Shown one piece after another: positions 41,278 through 50,462 of a DNA stretch of 64,000 bases (position 1 is its first letter; the number at the start of each line of letters is the position of its first letter). The notes beneath the pieces were generated by a model. The model searched no databases. It was given only the letters and a program-made list of their open reading frames with translations, and was not told the DNA's origin. This stretch comes from Arthrobacter sp. 9AX (GTDB taxonomy: Bacteria > Actinomycetota > Actinomycetes > Actinomycetales > Micrococcaceae): the NCBI RefSeq assembly GCF_902506095.1, contig NZ_LR733293.1, positions 1,381,103-1,445,102 of the forward strand, read 5' to 3'. The position numbers and the translations under genes were made by a program.

Positions 41278-42735
41278 ATGCCGCCCACCAAGAAGTCTGC
41301 CGCTGCCTTGCTGGAACCCCACAAGAGCCGGCCCACCCGGATCGGCCTGGTGTCCGGCGGGCTGGGCGCCTACTGGCCGCAGTTTCCGGAGCTCTTGCCG
41401 CAGCTTGAGGAATCGGCCAGATACGTCACGTCACGCTTCCAGGAGATGGACGCCGAGGTCATCGATGCCGGGTTCATCTCCGATGCCAGCCAGGCCGTGG
41501 CTGCGGGGGAAAAGCTGCGGCTGGCCGACTGTGACCTCATCGTCATCTTTTTGGCCACCTACCTGACGTCGTCGATGGTCCTGCCGGTGGCCCAGCGGTC
41601 CGGCAGCCCTGTGCTGGTCATCGATCTCCAACCCACCGAGGCCATGGACCACGCGAATTTCGATACCGGGGCCTGGCTGGCCTACTGCGGCCAATGCCCG
41701 GTGCCCGAGGTAGCCAACGTCTTCCGCCGGGCGGGTATCGAGTTCCGGTCCGTCTCCGGGTACATGACGCAGGATTCCGCGTGGGAACGGATCAGCCAGT
41801 GGGTGAACGCAGCCGGCGTCCGGGCCCGGCTCCGGAACGCGCGGCACGGCCTCATGGGCCACCTCTATCCGGGCATGCTGGACGTTGCCACCGACCTGAC
41901 CACTGTTTCCACCACCTTCGGATCCCACGTGGAGGTGCTCGAATTCGATGACCTCCGCGAACGCGTCAAAGCCGTCACGGACTCCGAGGTGTCCGAGCGC
42001 CTTGCCCTGGCCCGGGAACTTTTTGTGCTTGATGAGTCAGTGAACGACGACGACTTCGCCTGGGGTGCCAGGGTTTCGGTGGGCCTGGACCGGCTGGTGA
42101 AGGACTTCGACCTGGACTCAATGGCCTACTACCACCGCGGCCTGGCAGGAGAACAGCATGAGCGGCTGGGTGCCGGGATGATCCTGGGCTCCTCCATCCT
42201 CACGGCGCGTGGAATCCCCATGGCGGGGGAGTATGAGCTGCGGACCTCCATTGCCATGCTGACTGCCCAGGCCATCGGCGCCGGAGGTTCCTTCACCGAA
42301 ATCCAGACCCTGAACTTCTTTGACAACGTGGTGGAGATGGGCCACGACGGGCCTGCGCACCTTGCCGTCTCGGCGCAGGACCCGCTGCTGCGCGGACTGG
42401 GTGTGTACCACGGCAAGCGGGGGTGGGGGGTGTCCGTCGAATTCGACGTCAGGCCCGGTCCGGTCACCACCCTGGCCCTCGGCCAGGACCCCGACGGCAG
42501 CTACGTCTTTGCCACCTCCGAAGGAGAGGTGGTGCCCGGGCCGCTCCTGGCCATCGGCAACACCACATCGCGCGTGGATTTCGGCGGTGATCCGGGCCTC
42601 TGGGTCGACAGGTGGAGCCAGACCGGAACCGGCCACCACTGGGCTCTGTGCCTGGGCCACCGGGCTGCCGACATCAAGGCCGCCGCATCGCTGCTGGGCA
42701 TCGACCACCGGCACGTCTCACTCGCGCAGGCGTGA
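41278..42735 (+). CDS. L-arabinose/L-fucose isomerase-family protein
   Basis: 485 residues, near the size of AraA. N-terminal Rossmann-like part: RIGLVSGGLGAYWPQFPELL and DCDLIVIFLATYLTSS. Middle: RHGLMGHLYPGMLDV. The later HERLGAGMILGSSILTARG and GEYELRTSIAMLTAQAIGAG carry Glu/His residues in the places used for metal binding in these isomerases, and NVVEMGHDGPAHLAVS supplies another. It would convert an aldose to a ketose after import. ATG 41278 has GAAAGG upstream; GTG 41263 is an alternative. No kinase or aldolase follows, so the pathway is completed elsewhere. Confidence 0.85.
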   Translation: MPPTKKSAAALLEPHKSRPTRIGLVSGGLGAYWPQFPELLPQLEESARYVTSRFQEMDAEVIDAGFISDASQAVAAGEKLRLADCDLIVIFLATYLTSSMVLPVAQRSGSPVLVIDLQPTEAMDHANFDTGAWLAYCGQCPVPEVANVFRRAGIEFRSVSGYMTQDSAWERISQWVNAAGVRARLRNARHGLMGHLYPGMLDVATDLTTVSTTFGSHVEVLEFDDLRERVKAVTDSEVSERLALARELFVLDESVNDDDFAWGARVSVGLDRLVKDFDLDSMAYYHRGLAGEQHERLGAGMILGSSILTARGIPMAGEYELRTSIAMLTAQAIGAGGSFTEIQTLNFFDNVVEMGHDGPAHLAVSAQDPLLRGLGVYHGKRGWGVSVEFDVRPGPVTTLALGQDPDGSYVFATSEGEVVPGPLLAIGNTTSRVDFGGDPGLWVDRWSQTGTGHHWALCLGHRAADIKAAASLLGIDHRHVSLAQA

Positions 42736-42821
42736 ATGATTTTTAGGACAAAACGGCTGGTCACATGGGGATTGGCAATGAGGAAGCGAAAAAAATACTA
42801 AGTAACCTTCCCTTTTGATGC

Positions 42822-42833
42822 TAAGCATGCTTA
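42822..42833. promoter_or_regulatory. Perfect palindrome TAAGCATGCTTA upstream of DUF2382 gene
   Basis: A 12-base exact palindrome in an A+T-rich stretch about 126 bases before the gene, followed by CTGTAG. GCTTACT recurs upstream of the GlsB gene (GTGCTTACTACAC). It may be a stress-regulator site. The rest of 42736–42958 shows no gene. Confidence 0.35.
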
Positions 42834-42958
42834 CTGTAGACGGGCAGTCAGCGCGATGCCTCTAGCAAAGGGGGCGGAGGCCGTGCGCGGGGGAAACCCC
42901 GGTGCCGGGACATCCATGCTGGCTTGACCTAGCGCAACGACACATCCAAGGAGACGTC

Positions 42959-43801
42959 ATGCTCAACAGGGAAAACATTGAAAGCCTGCTCAACAAGGGT
43001 GGCAACGTCATCGGTTCCGACGGCGAAAAGATCGGCTCGATCGGGCAGCTCTACGCGGACGATGACACGGGCGAACCCACATGGGTCACCGTCAAGACCG
43101 GTCTCTTCGGCACGTCGCAGTCCTTTGTGCCGGTCGAAGGGGCATACACGCAAGGTGACGACCTGGTGGTTCCGTACACCAAGGACCACGTCAAGGATGC
43201 ACCTCGCGTGGATGTGGACGGACACCTCACACCTGAGGAGGAAGACCAGCTGTACACCTACTACGAGCGCGGCGCACGGACCTTCTCGGAGGCAAGGGAC
43301 GAAGTCGACCTGCAGGGCGACGCCGACCTGAACGCCGGTACTCCGAGCGCGGGTACGGACGGGTACGCATCAGGCGCGGTTTCCGGGGGCACTGTTGGCC
43401 ACGACACCTCCGGTCCCACCACGGACGACGCCATGACCCGCTCGGAGGAGCGTCTGAACGTCGGCACTGAGCGGGAAACCGCCGGACGGGCCAGGCTGCG
43501 GAAGTATGTCACTACGGAGAATGTCACCACGACTGTCCCGGTGCAGCGCGAGGAGGTCCGCCTGGAGCGGGAGCCCATCACGGACGCCAACCGTGGCGCG
43601 GCGCTGGACGGCCCGGACATCAGCGAGGAAGAGCATGAGGTGATCCTGCATGAGGAACGCCCTGTGGTGGAGAAGGAAACCGTTCCGGTGGAACGGGTCC
43701 GCCTCGACAAGGACGTGGTCCAGGATGACGTCACGATCAACGAGGAAGTCCGCAAGGAGCACATCGAGGCCGACGGCGTCGACCGCAACCCGCGCCGCTG
43801 A
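42959..43801 (+). CDS. PRC-barrel and DUF2382 domain stress protein
   Basis: 280 residues. N-terminal PRC barrel (about 5–85: NVIGSDGEKIGSIGQLYADD, then GEPTWVTVKTGLFGTSQSFV). A Gly/Ser/Thr linker (120–165) joins the C-terminal DUF2382 domain (about 180–275), rich in Glu/Arg/Val: TTTVPVQREEVRLEREPI, ISEEEHEVILHEERPVVEKE, TVPVERVRLDKDVVQDD. This domain pair is common in actinobacteria and in Deinococcus relatives, usually linked to general stress; the biochemical role is unknown. Soluble, very acidic. The start has AAGGAG upstream. Confidence 0.92.
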   Translation: MLNRENIESLLNKGGNVIGSDGEKIGSIGQLYADDDTGEPTWVTVKTGLFGTSQSFVPVEGAYTQGDDLVVPYTKDHVKDAPRVDVDGHLTPEEEDQLYTYYERGARTFSEARDEVDLQGDADLNAGTPSAGTDGYASGAVSGGTVGHDTSGPTTDDAMTRSEERLNVGTERETAGRARLRKYVTTENVTTTVPVQREEVRLEREPITDANRGAALDGPDISEEEHEVILHEERPVVEKETVPVERVRLDKDVVQDDVTINEEVRKEHIEADGVDRNPRR

Positions 43802-43851
43802 CGTCCTGCTGATGCCGTCCTGACCCGGACGGCACTGTGGCGGCCACAGCG

Positions 43852-43891
43852 AACGGCGCCGGGAGTCCACGTGAGGGCTCCCGGCGCCGTT
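43852..43891 (+). terminator. Terminator after DUF2382 gene
   Basis: AACGGCGCCGGGAG (43852–43865) pairs exactly with CTCCCGGCGCCGTT (43878–43891). The stem is strong, with TGTG rather than a long T-run after it. It separates two convergent genes. Confidence 0.75.
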
Positions 43892-44071
43892 GTGCATGCG
43901 GAACTACTTGTTCTCCTGCCGGACCGGTCTGCTGGGGGCGGGCCAGCCGCGGAATGCTGGTGCAGCCGGCGCCGGAGCGGCAACTGCACCAGCCAGTAGG
44001 ACGAATATCTTCAGAACTTAGTGTTCTTCTCCCATTCGCGGCTCCTGTTTTCCCGGGTTACGGATACCGGG

Positions 44072-44533
44072 CTATGTCCTGTCGGGCGCCATGTTCCTGG
44101 AGAACAGCCAGCCAGCAACAATCATCACTGCGCCCAGTGCCAGGTGGGTCCAGTTGTCCATCATGTTCAGCGACAGGAAATTCGCCGCCGAATCAACGCC
44201 GACAATCAGCCCGAAGATAGCCAGGACGATGTACAACGCACCCGCTCCGAGAAGGAAATTGCGGGCGCCATGCTCGGTACGGGACATTGCCAGACCGGTT
44301 GCGCCAATAGCCAGCTGCACGATGTTGAGCAGCATGGATACCTGGAACAAACCAAGGAACATGGCATGCGAAGCCGGTCCGAGGAACATCAGTTCGCTGT
44401 ATTGGGTGGTGACGCCCGGGATAAAGCCCAGGACACCCACCAGCATCAAAACAATTCCCACTCCCATGCCCGCGTTTTGGACGTCTGCCCGGCCAAAGTG
44501 TACGCCGTGGGCATGTGGGGATGCGGTAGTCAT
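44072..44533 (-). CDS. DUF4383-family membrane protein
   Basis: 153 residues with four hydrophobic segments: VGIVLMLVGVLGFIPGVTTQ, FLGLFQVSMLLNIVQLAIGA, FLLGAGALYIVLAIFGLIVG and LALGAVMIVAGWLFSRN. The order and the NIVQLAIG.AGL.M pattern fit DUF4383, a family with no assigned function that often sits with general-stress genes in actinobacteria, as here. The ATG at 44533 is chosen because GGAGG lies seven bases upstream. Some 140 bases separate it from the divergent DUF6350 gene. Confidence 0.88.
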   Translation of the reverse strand: MTTASPHAHGVHFGRADVQNAGMGVGIVLMLVGVLGFIPGVTTQYSELMFLGPASHAMFLGLFQVSMLLNIVQLAIGATGLAMSRTEHGARNFLLGAGALYIVLAIFGLIVGVDSAANFLSLNMMDNWTHLALGAVMIVAGWLFSRNMAPDRT

Positions 44534-44675
44534 TCTCTGCCTCCAACCACTCATGTGGACAGTTCAATTTTACGGCTGACCTTTGCGAAAAGCGCCGTTG
44601 CAGTGGTCATTGAGCAGGTGCCCTGCGCCTGTCGGTCACGGACCGGACGGCACCGCCGTGACACCATGGAAACCG

Positions 44676-45989
44676 ATGAAACTGCGCGCTGATCAGACCG
44701 GAGACCGTGGCCTTCCCATGCCCTTGTGGCTGCAGGGTGCCCTTGAAACGGCCCAGGCAGCCACCATTTCGGCATTGGTGGTGATCGCGCCGGTCCTGGC
44801 CGTGTGGGCCACCGCCGGTTTTCATGACGGCGCGTTCGACTTCCTGGCCCGGCTGGCCGGCCAGTCCTGGCTGCTGGTCCATGGCGTGCCGCTGGAACTC
44901 AAGGCGGCCGGTTCGGCCGTTGCATCCCACACCGGGTCCGGGCTGCTCACGCTTATTCCGCTGGGCCTTACCCTGATCCCGTTCCTGCTGGCCTGGCGGG
45001 CAGGCCGCCGGCTGGCCCGTGCCTCCTATACGGACCAGCTGTGGCAGGCGCTCCTTGGTTCCTGGGTGGTGTATGCGGCGTTCGGAACCGCGACGGGCTT
45101 CGTCTGCCGCACGCCGGACGTTGTCATCAATCCCTGGCACGCGATGTTTATCCCCCTGATTCCGTACGCCCTGGGCATGGTGATCGGCGCACGGCGCGAG
45201 GCAGGCTCCTGGAGCCGGCTCATCGGCGTCGACGCCGTGGACTGGATTTCCCGCACCAGCCAGCACTCGCGCTGGGCTGGGTCCTACCTCGGCTCGGCGG
45301 CGAAAGCAGGCTTTGTGGCGGTGCTGTCCGCCCTGGCGCTGGCTGCCCTGCTGCTTGCTGTTGACCTGTTTATTCACTGGAACCTTGTGGTGGCGGTCTA
45401 TGAAGCGCTCGACGCCGGCGCCGTGGGAGGTGCCGCCCTCACCATTGCGCAGCTTGGATTCCTGCCCAACCTGGTGGTGTTTGCCCTGTCATGGGTGTCG
45501 GGCCCGGGCTTTGCCATGGGCGTCGGTTCCCAGGTGGGTCCGCTCGGCACCGCCGTGGGTCCGCTGCCGTCCATCCCGGTGCTGGCCGCCATCCCGGCCG
45601 GTCCGCTGGAGTACGCCTTTGTTGCCATGATCGTCCCGGTCCTTGCGGGTGCCCTGGCCGGCTGGTGGTTCCTGCGGGAAGGGGAGAACCATTTCGATGA
45701 GTGGCTCTCCATCAAGATCCATGTCCGCTGGTTCACCGCCACGGTTTCCACCCTGGTCCTGGGGGTGCTGTGCGGGCTGGCCGCCGGCCTGCTGACCGCC
45801 GGCCTGGCCTGGCTGGCACGTGGCTCGGCGGGGATCGGACGCCTTACCTCGATTGGTCCTGACCCGTTCTGGACGGCAGTCTGGGTGGCTGCGGAAGTGG
45901 CTGCCGGCGTCGTAATTGGTTACGCGGCCGGACCTTGGCTGGAACGCGAGCAGGCGGTGAAGGACGAGGACGCCGAGCTGGTCCGGTAA
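44676..45989 (+). CDS. DUF6350 (PerM-like) polytopic membrane protein
   Basis: 437 residues with roughly ten hydrophobic segments (for example GALETAQAATISALVVIAPV; GLLTLIPLGLTLIPFLLAWR; AGFVAVLSALALAALLLAVD). The family is typically encoded directly before purN–purH in high-GC Gram-positives, which matches the context here and supports the assignment. It has been linked to cell division in some annotations, but the function is unproven. ATG 44676 is chosen as the first start that leaves about 20 residues before TM1; the upstream extension is not hydrophobic and looks non-coding. Confidence 0.85.
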   Translation: MKLRADQTGDRGLPMPLWLQGALETAQAATISALVVIAPVLAVWATAGFHDGAFDFLARLAGQSWLLVHGVPLELKAAGSAVASHTGSGLLTLIPLGLTLIPFLLAWRAGRRLARASYTDQLWQALLGSWVVYAAFGTATGFVCRTPDVVINPWHAMFIPLIPYALGMVIGARREAGSWSRLIGVDAVDWISRTSQHSRWAGSYLGSAAKAGFVAVLSALALAALLLAVDLFIHWNLVVAVYEALDAGAVGGAALTIAQLGFLPNLVVFALSWVSGPGFAMGVGSQVGPLGTAVGPLPSIPVLAAIPAGPLEYAFVAMIVPVLAGALAGWWFLREGENHFDEWLSIKIHVRWFTATVSTLVLGVLCGLAAGLLTAGLAWLARGSAGIGRLTSIGPDPFWTAVWVAAEVAAGVVIGYAAGPWLEREQAVKDEDAELVR

Positions 45990-45999
45990 GGCTTGATGG

Positions 46000-46431
46000 C
46001 TAGGGGAGTTTGGCGGGCAGCGACTCCTGCAGCTGCACGCGGCAAGCTGATTGTGCCTGGTCCGTCAAAGCCCGGCCGACGCATGCTTGGTATTCGCGGA
46101 CTTCGTCGAAGAACAGGGCTGTGACCAGGATCAGCAGCACCATGATTGCCGATACCACCAGGCCGGAGATGGTGCCGATGAGGACAAGTCTTGATTCTCT
46201 GAGCCGCGAAGCCCTGATCAGGAGCATCACGCCGAGGGCCAGGCCAGCCACCGTCAGCAGGGCCGTTAGCCAGAGGTAGCCCACGTCTAGCTGGTAGACG
46301 AAGAACGCGCCGAGTACCGAAACCACAAAGATCCGAAACAGGGTGTGGGTCTTGGCGAGCGAGGCTTTGGCTGCCTCGTTGAGCGGCGGTTTTGTGCGCT
46401 GCTGCCCAGCCGGTTGCGGAGTGGAGTTCAT
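46000..46431 (-). CDS. Small hypothetical membrane protein
   Basis: 143 residues with three hydrophobic segments: FRIFVVSVLGAFFVYQLDVG, YLWLTALLTVAGLALGVMLL and VLIGTISGLVVSAIMVLLIL. The N-terminus is hydrophilic (PAGQQRTKPPLNEAAKASLA), and an exposed C-terminus contains two Cys (YQACVGRAL, QSACRVQL), which could form a disulfide outside the membrane. No family name was recognised. It lies on the opposite strand between DUF6350 and purN, with only ten bases to the former and 39 to the latter. Confidence 0.75.
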   Translation of the reverse strand: MNSTPQPAGQQRTKPPLNEAAKASLAKTHTLFRIFVVSVLGAFFVYQLDVGYLWLTALLTVAGLALGVMLLIRASRLRESRLVLIGTISGLVVSAIMVLLILVTALFFDEVREYQACVGRALTDQAQSACRVQLQESLPAKLP

Positions 46432-46470
46432 GTTTTCCAGCCTACGCGAGCCTGCCCATAAGCTAGACGC

Positions 46471-47061
46471 ATGCGCATCGTAGTCCTCGTTTCCGGAACC
46501 GGGTCCAATCTCCAGGCAGTTATAGACGCGGTGCAGGCAGGGGATCTCGACGTCGCAATCGCTGCAGTCGGAGCCGACCGGCCGGGGACCTACGGGGTGG
46601 AACGGTCCGCTGACGCCGGCATTCCCACGTTCGTGGTGGATTTCAAGGCCTACGCGGACCGGGCCGACTGGAATGCCGCACTGACCGAGGCCGTTGCCGC
46701 CTTTGAGCCGGATGTGGTGGTGTCATCGGGCTTTATGAGGATCGTGAGCCCGGAGTTCATCGATGCTTTCAACGGCAGGTACCTGAACACCCATCCCGCC
46801 CTCCTCCCGGCCTTCCCCGGCGCGCACGGTGTGCGTGACGCCATGGCGTACGGCGTGAAGGTGACCGGCTGCACCGTCCACTGGGCCGACGCCGGGGTGG
46901 ACACCGGACCGATCATCGCGCAGGAAGCAGTAGCCATCGAAGAGTCCGACACCGAGGAAACCCTGCACGAGCGCATCAAGGTGGTGGAGCGCCGGCTGCT
47001 GGTATCCACCCTGGCAAACCTCGCCGCCGCCCACGCCGCCCGCACCCGCCAGCCCTCGTGA
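46471..47061 (+). CDS. purN: Phosphoribosylglycinamide formyltransferase
   Basis: 196 residues, normal for PurN. It transfers a formyl group from 10-formyl-THF to GAR, the third step of de novo purine synthesis. MRIVVLVSGTGSNLQAVIDA is the conserved start with the phosphate-binding GSGSN-type loop. LNTHPALLPAFPGAHGVRDA holds the catalytic Asn/His pair, and GCTVHWADAGVDTGPIIAQE the catalytic Asp. The start codon is fixed by the conserved N-terminus. purH lies 1.6 kb downstream on the same strand, separated by an oppositely oriented MFS gene. Confidence 0.96.
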   Translation: MRIVVLVSGTGSNLQAVIDAVQAGDLDVAIAAVGADRPGTYGVERSADAGIPTFVVDFKAYADRADWNAALTEAVAAFEPDVVVSSGFMRIVSPEFIDAFNGRYLNTHPALLPAFPGAHGVRDAMAYGVKVTGCTVHWADAGVDTGPIIAQEAVAIEESDTEETLHERIKVVERRLLVSTLANLAAAHAARTRQPS

Positions 47062-47074
47062 CCCGGCCGTTGGT

Positions 47075-47178
47075 CGCTCTGATTCCGGGGCGCGTAATCG
47101 TTGTCGATGCGCGAATTCGCTGGCGCGGTTGACATACGGGCCGCGCCATCGAACCTCGGTAGCGGAATCGCACGAGCG
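47075..47178. repeat. Branched inverted-repeat structure between purN and MFS gene
   Basis: An outer stem (CGCTC 47075–47079 with GAGCG 47174–47178; GATTCCG 47081–47087 with CGGAATC 47163–47169) encloses two hairpins. One is CGCG/ATCG…CGAT/CGCG (47091–47113, loop TTGT). The other is TTCGCTGGCGCGG (47116–47128) with CCGCGCCATCGAA (47141–47153), one mismatch. It is a predicted three-way junction. It lies between convergent genes, so it may terminate both. No T-run is present. Confidence 0.45.
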
Positions 47179-47195
47179 CGTCGCTCGCCGCCGTG

Positions 47196-48548
47196 CTACT
47201 CGAGGCGGCGCTGCCTGGTTTCGGGGGAGAAGAACGCCATCCACAACACCGCGAGCAGCACCAGGCCGCCGGCCAGGGCGAAGGACGTGGCCAGGCCAAG
47301 TTCGGGCCAGAAGTAGTTCGCGAAAATGAGCGGGCCGAAGCCGGCGCCCAGCCGGGAGAACGTGGAGGCCCACCCGAAACCCGTGCCGCGCAGTTCGGTG
47401 GGGTAGAGCTCCGAGACGTAGGCGTAAAGGACCGGGATGGCCACCTGCACCACGAACCCGAACACCAGCAGCCAGAACACTGCAGCCGTGGGGATGTCCA
47501 CCACGATGGCCACGATCACCAGGGTCAGCGCGGATAACGGACCGGTGATGGCGAGGATCCACTTGCGGCCCACCCGCTCCACCAGCAGGGCCGCGACAAC
47601 AACGCCCAGAAGCCCTACGGCCGCCATCGACGCGGTGGTGACGAGCGCCTTATATTCTGCAAAGCCGGCCCCGATGAGGATCCGCGGCATCCAGGTCAGG
47701 GACAGGTAGTAGACCAGCAGGATGGTGAAGAACAGGGACCAGGCCGCGGCGGTGATCTTCCAGTTGAACTGCCACACGAGGCGAAGCTGGTGCCAGGCGC
47801 TGCCGGCGGAAAGCCGCGGCACTTCCTTGGCGTCCGGCAGGCTGTAGGCGCGGGATTCCGCCCCGGTTGCCGCCACAAGATCGTCGATGACCTTGGCTGC
47901 CTCCTCGCGGCGGCCCTTGCGGATCAGGAACAGCGGGGACTCGGGCACGCTGCGGCGGACCCAGAACACCAGCAGTGCGGGCAGGACCATCACCAGCATG
48001 GTCAGCCGCCAGTCGCCGTACAGGGCCACAAGCCCGGCGGAGACAAAGCCGGCCAGGGCGGCGCCCACCGGCCACCATCCGTCCATCGCGGTGAGGACCC
48101 GGCCGCGCTGCTTGCGGGGCGTGAACTCACCCACCAGGGCATAGTCCACGGGAATACAACCACCCAGGCCAAAGCCCGCCATGAACCGGAACACACAGAA
48201 CAGGATGAAGTCGGGGGAGAAAGCGCCCAGCACGGTGAACAGGGAGAAGATCAGCAGGGTGGCAGTGAAGGCCTTCTTGCGCCCGATCGTGTCAGCGATG
48301 GTGCCCCACACAAAAGCACCCACGGCCATCCCGATCAGGTTGGCAGTGCCCACCCAGGCGACCTCCCCGGGCGTAAGGGCCCAGTGCGTGGAGAGCAGCG
48401 GGATGAGGATGCCGTTCAGGGTGACATCCCAGGCGTCGAACATAAAACCGAGGCCGCCGATCAGGAAGATCCTGCCCTGGACTTTCCATCGCCATGGCAG
48501 TTCCTGGACCACCTGCTCGCCGCTCGGCACAGTGGTGTAAGTATTCAT
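47196..48548 (-). CDS. MFS transporter, metabolite:H+ symporter type
   Basis: 450 residues with about 12 hydrophobic segments. The loop between TM2 and TM3 has GTIADTIGRKKAFTATLL (GxxxDxxGRK), TM4 gives RFMAGFGLGGCIPVDYALVG and EFTPRKQRGR. The mid-loop has VRRSVPESPLFLIRKGR (PESP), and a second-half copy reads VERVGRKWILAITGP. This pattern is that of the sugar-porter/aromatic-acid or SV2-like branch. The substrate is unknown. The ATG at 48548 has AGGAGG upstream. It interrupts the purN–purH pair on the opposite strand. Confidence 0.9.
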   Translation of the reverse strand: MNTYTTVPSGEQVVQELPWRWKVQGRIFLIGGLGFMFDAWDVTLNGILIPLLSTHWALTPGEVAWVGTANLIGMAVGAFVWGTIADTIGRKKAFTATLLIFSLFTVLGAFSPDFILFCVFRFMAGFGLGGCIPVDYALVGEFTPRKQRGRVLTAMDGWWPVGAALAGFVSAGLVALYGDWRLTMLVMVLPALLVFWVRRSVPESPLFLIRKGRREEAAKVIDDLVAATGAESRAYSLPDAKEVPRLSAGSAWHQLRLVWQFNWKITAAAWSLFFTILLVYYLSLTWMPRILIGAGFAEYKALVTTASMAAVGLLGVVVAALLVERVGRKWILAITGPLSALTLVIVAIVVDIPTAAVFWLLVFGFVVQVAIPVLYAYVSELYPTELRGTGFGWASTFSRLGAGFGPLIFANYFWPELGLATSFALAGGLVLLAVLWMAFFSPETRQRRLE

Positions 48549-48689
48549 CGCAGCCTCCTGAAAGAACTTTAGCCCGGCCCGCTGACGTTCACACTTCCGC
48601 CTGCGCCGGGGGCAAACTGCACTTCGCGATAAACTGGCACTATCCCCACCAACCGCGGCGTTGTTCCGCGACATAAGACGGAGACATTT

Positions 48690-50375
48690 GTGAGCTTCAC
48701 GCAGCATGAGCGCGTATCCATTGACCGAGTTCCGATCCGCCGGGCCCTCATCTCGGTTTACGACAAGACCGGTCTGGAGGAACTCGCCCAGGGCCTGCAT
48801 GCAGCCGGAGTGAAGCTGGTATCCACCGGGTCCACGGCCAAGAAGATCGCCGCGGCCGGCATTCCCGTCCAGGAGGTCGAGGAAGTCACCGGTTCACCGG
48901 AAATGCTGGACGGCCGGGTGAAGACGCTGCACCCGCGCGTGCACGGCGGCATCCTGGCCGACCGCCGCGTCCCGGCGCACATGGAAACGCTCACCACAAT
49001 GGAGATCGAGCTGTTCGACCTGGTGGTGGTCAACCTGTACCCGTTCGTGGAGACCGTGAAGTCCGGCGCTGCCCAGGATGATGTGGTGGAGCAGATCGAC
49101 ATCGGAGGCCCCGCCATGGTGCGCTCCGCGGCAAAGAACCACGCCGCCGTCGCCATCGTGGTGGACCCCTCCTTCTACGGCCAGGTAGTCGCCGCTGCCG
49201 CCGAGGGCGGGTTTGACCTGAAGACCCGACGCCGGCTCGCCGCCAAGGCGTTCGCCCACACTGCTTCCTACGACAACGCCGTAGCCACCTGGACCGCGAG
49301 CCAGTTCCTGGACGAGGACGGCGACGGCGTCATCGACTGGCCCGCCTACGCCGGCTTTTCCCTCGAACGCTCCGAGGTGCTGCGCTACGGCGAGAACCCG
49401 CACCAGCAGGCAGCGCTGTACGTTGACAAGGCTGCCCCGGCGGGCATCGCGCAGGCCGACCAGCTGCACGGCAAGGCCATGAGCTACAACAACTTCGTGG
49501 ACGCCGATGCCGCTCTCCGCGCGGCCTACGACTTCAGCGAGCCTGCCGTCGCCATCATCAAGCATGCCAACCCCTGCGGCGTGGCCGTAGGCTCCAGGGA
49601 TGCTGCGGACCCCATCGCCGACGCCCACGGCAAGGCACACGCCTGCGATCCCGTCTCCGCTTTCGGCGGGGTTATCGCCGCGAACCGCACGGTGACCGCA
49701 GGCATGGCCAACACCGTGAAGGACATCTTCACGGAGGTTGTGATCGCCCCGGGCTTTGAGCCGGAGGCCGTGGAGATCCTCTCCAAGAAGAAGAACATCC
49801 GACTGCTCGCCCTGCCCGACGGCTACGGCCGCTACCCGACCGAATTCCGCCAGGTTTCCGGCGGCGTCCTGGTCCAGGTTGCCGACAAGGTTGATGCCGA
49901 CGGCGACAACCCTGCCAACTGGACCTTGGCTGCCGGTGAGGCCGCCGACGAAAAGACCCTCGCCGACCTCGCCTTCGCCTGGACCGCCTGCCGCGCAGCC
50001 AAGTCCAACGCCATCCTGCTCGCCCAGGACGGCGCAGCCGTTGGCGTCGGCATGGGCCAGGTCAACCGCCTGGACTCCTGCCGCCTGGCCGTCGAACGGG
50101 CCAACACCCTCGGCGTGACGGTGGAGTCCGACGTCGAAGGTGCCGGCGGTGCCACCAACACCAGCGGTGCCGGCGCACCCCAGCGTGCCCGGGGCGCCGT
50201 GGCAGCCTCGGACGCGTTCTTCCCCTTCGCTGACGGCCTGCAGATCCTGATCGACGCCGGCGTCCGCGCCGTGGTCCAGCCCGGCGGTTCGGTCCGGGAC
50301 GAGGAAGTCATAGCGGCAGCAAACGCGGCCGGCATCACCATGTACTTCACCGGTGCCCGCCACTTCTTCCACTGA
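48690..50375 (+). CDS. purH: AICAR formyltransferase/IMP cyclohydrolase
   Basis: 561 residues, slightly longer than the usual 520–530. It catalyses the last two steps of purine synthesis. The N-terminal IMP cyclohydrolase (MGS-like) domain has [20 protein letters not shown], SGxxxx-type [20 protein letters not shown] and [18 protein letters not shown]. The C-terminal AICARFT domain has [46 protein letters not shown] and the end [21 protein letters not shown] Gly/Ala-rich insert at about 485–505 ([20 protein letters not shown]) accounts for the extra length. GTG start with GGAGA upstream. Confidence 0.97.
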   Translation: MSFTQHERVSIDRVPIRRALISVYDKTGLEELAQGLHAAGVKLVSTGSTAKKIAAAGIPVQEVEEVTGSPEMLDGRVKTLHPRVHGGILADRRVPAHMETLTTMEIELFDLVVVNLYPFVETVKSGAAQDDVVEQIDIGGPAMVRSAAKNHAAVAIVVDPSFYGQVVAAAAEGGFDLKTRRRLAAKAFAHTASYDNAVATWTASQFLDEDGDGVIDWPAYAGFSLERSEVLRYGENPHQQAALYVDKAAPAGIAQADQLHGKAMSYNNFVDADAALRAAYDFSEPAVAIIKHANPCGVAVGSRDAADPIADAHGKAHACDPVSAFGGVIAANRTVTAGMANTVKDIFTEVVIAPGFEPEAVEILSKKKNIRLLALPDGYGRYPTEFRQVSGGVLVQVADKVDADGDNPANWTLAAGEAADEKTLADLAFAWTACRAAKSNAILLAQDGAAVGVGMGQVNRLDSCRLAVERANTLGVTVESDVEGAGGATNTSGAGAPQRARGAVAASDAFFPFADGLQILIDAGVRAVVQPGGSVRDEEVIAAANAAGITMYFTGARHFFH

Positions 50376-50409
50376 TCCCTGGAGGGATCACTCCCTCAAT
50401 GCGTTAACG

Positions 50410-50455
50410 AACGACGGCGCCCGTTCCCTTAAAGGGGACGGGCGCCGTCGTTGTT
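50410..50455 (+). terminator. Terminator after purH
   Basis: AACGACGGCGCCCGTTCCC (50410–50428) pairs with GGGGACGGGCGCCGTCGTT (50434–50452), one G-T pair, followed by GTTTG. It is a strong hairpin shared with the opposite strand, where a small gene ends at 50463. Confidence 0.85.
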
Positions 50456-50462
50456 TGCCGGC

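Noticed and set aside
48894..50372. 492-residue open frame antisense to purH
   Set aside because: Shadow of the purH gene; no protein similarity, and GC-rich genes of this kind commonly leave long open antisense frames.
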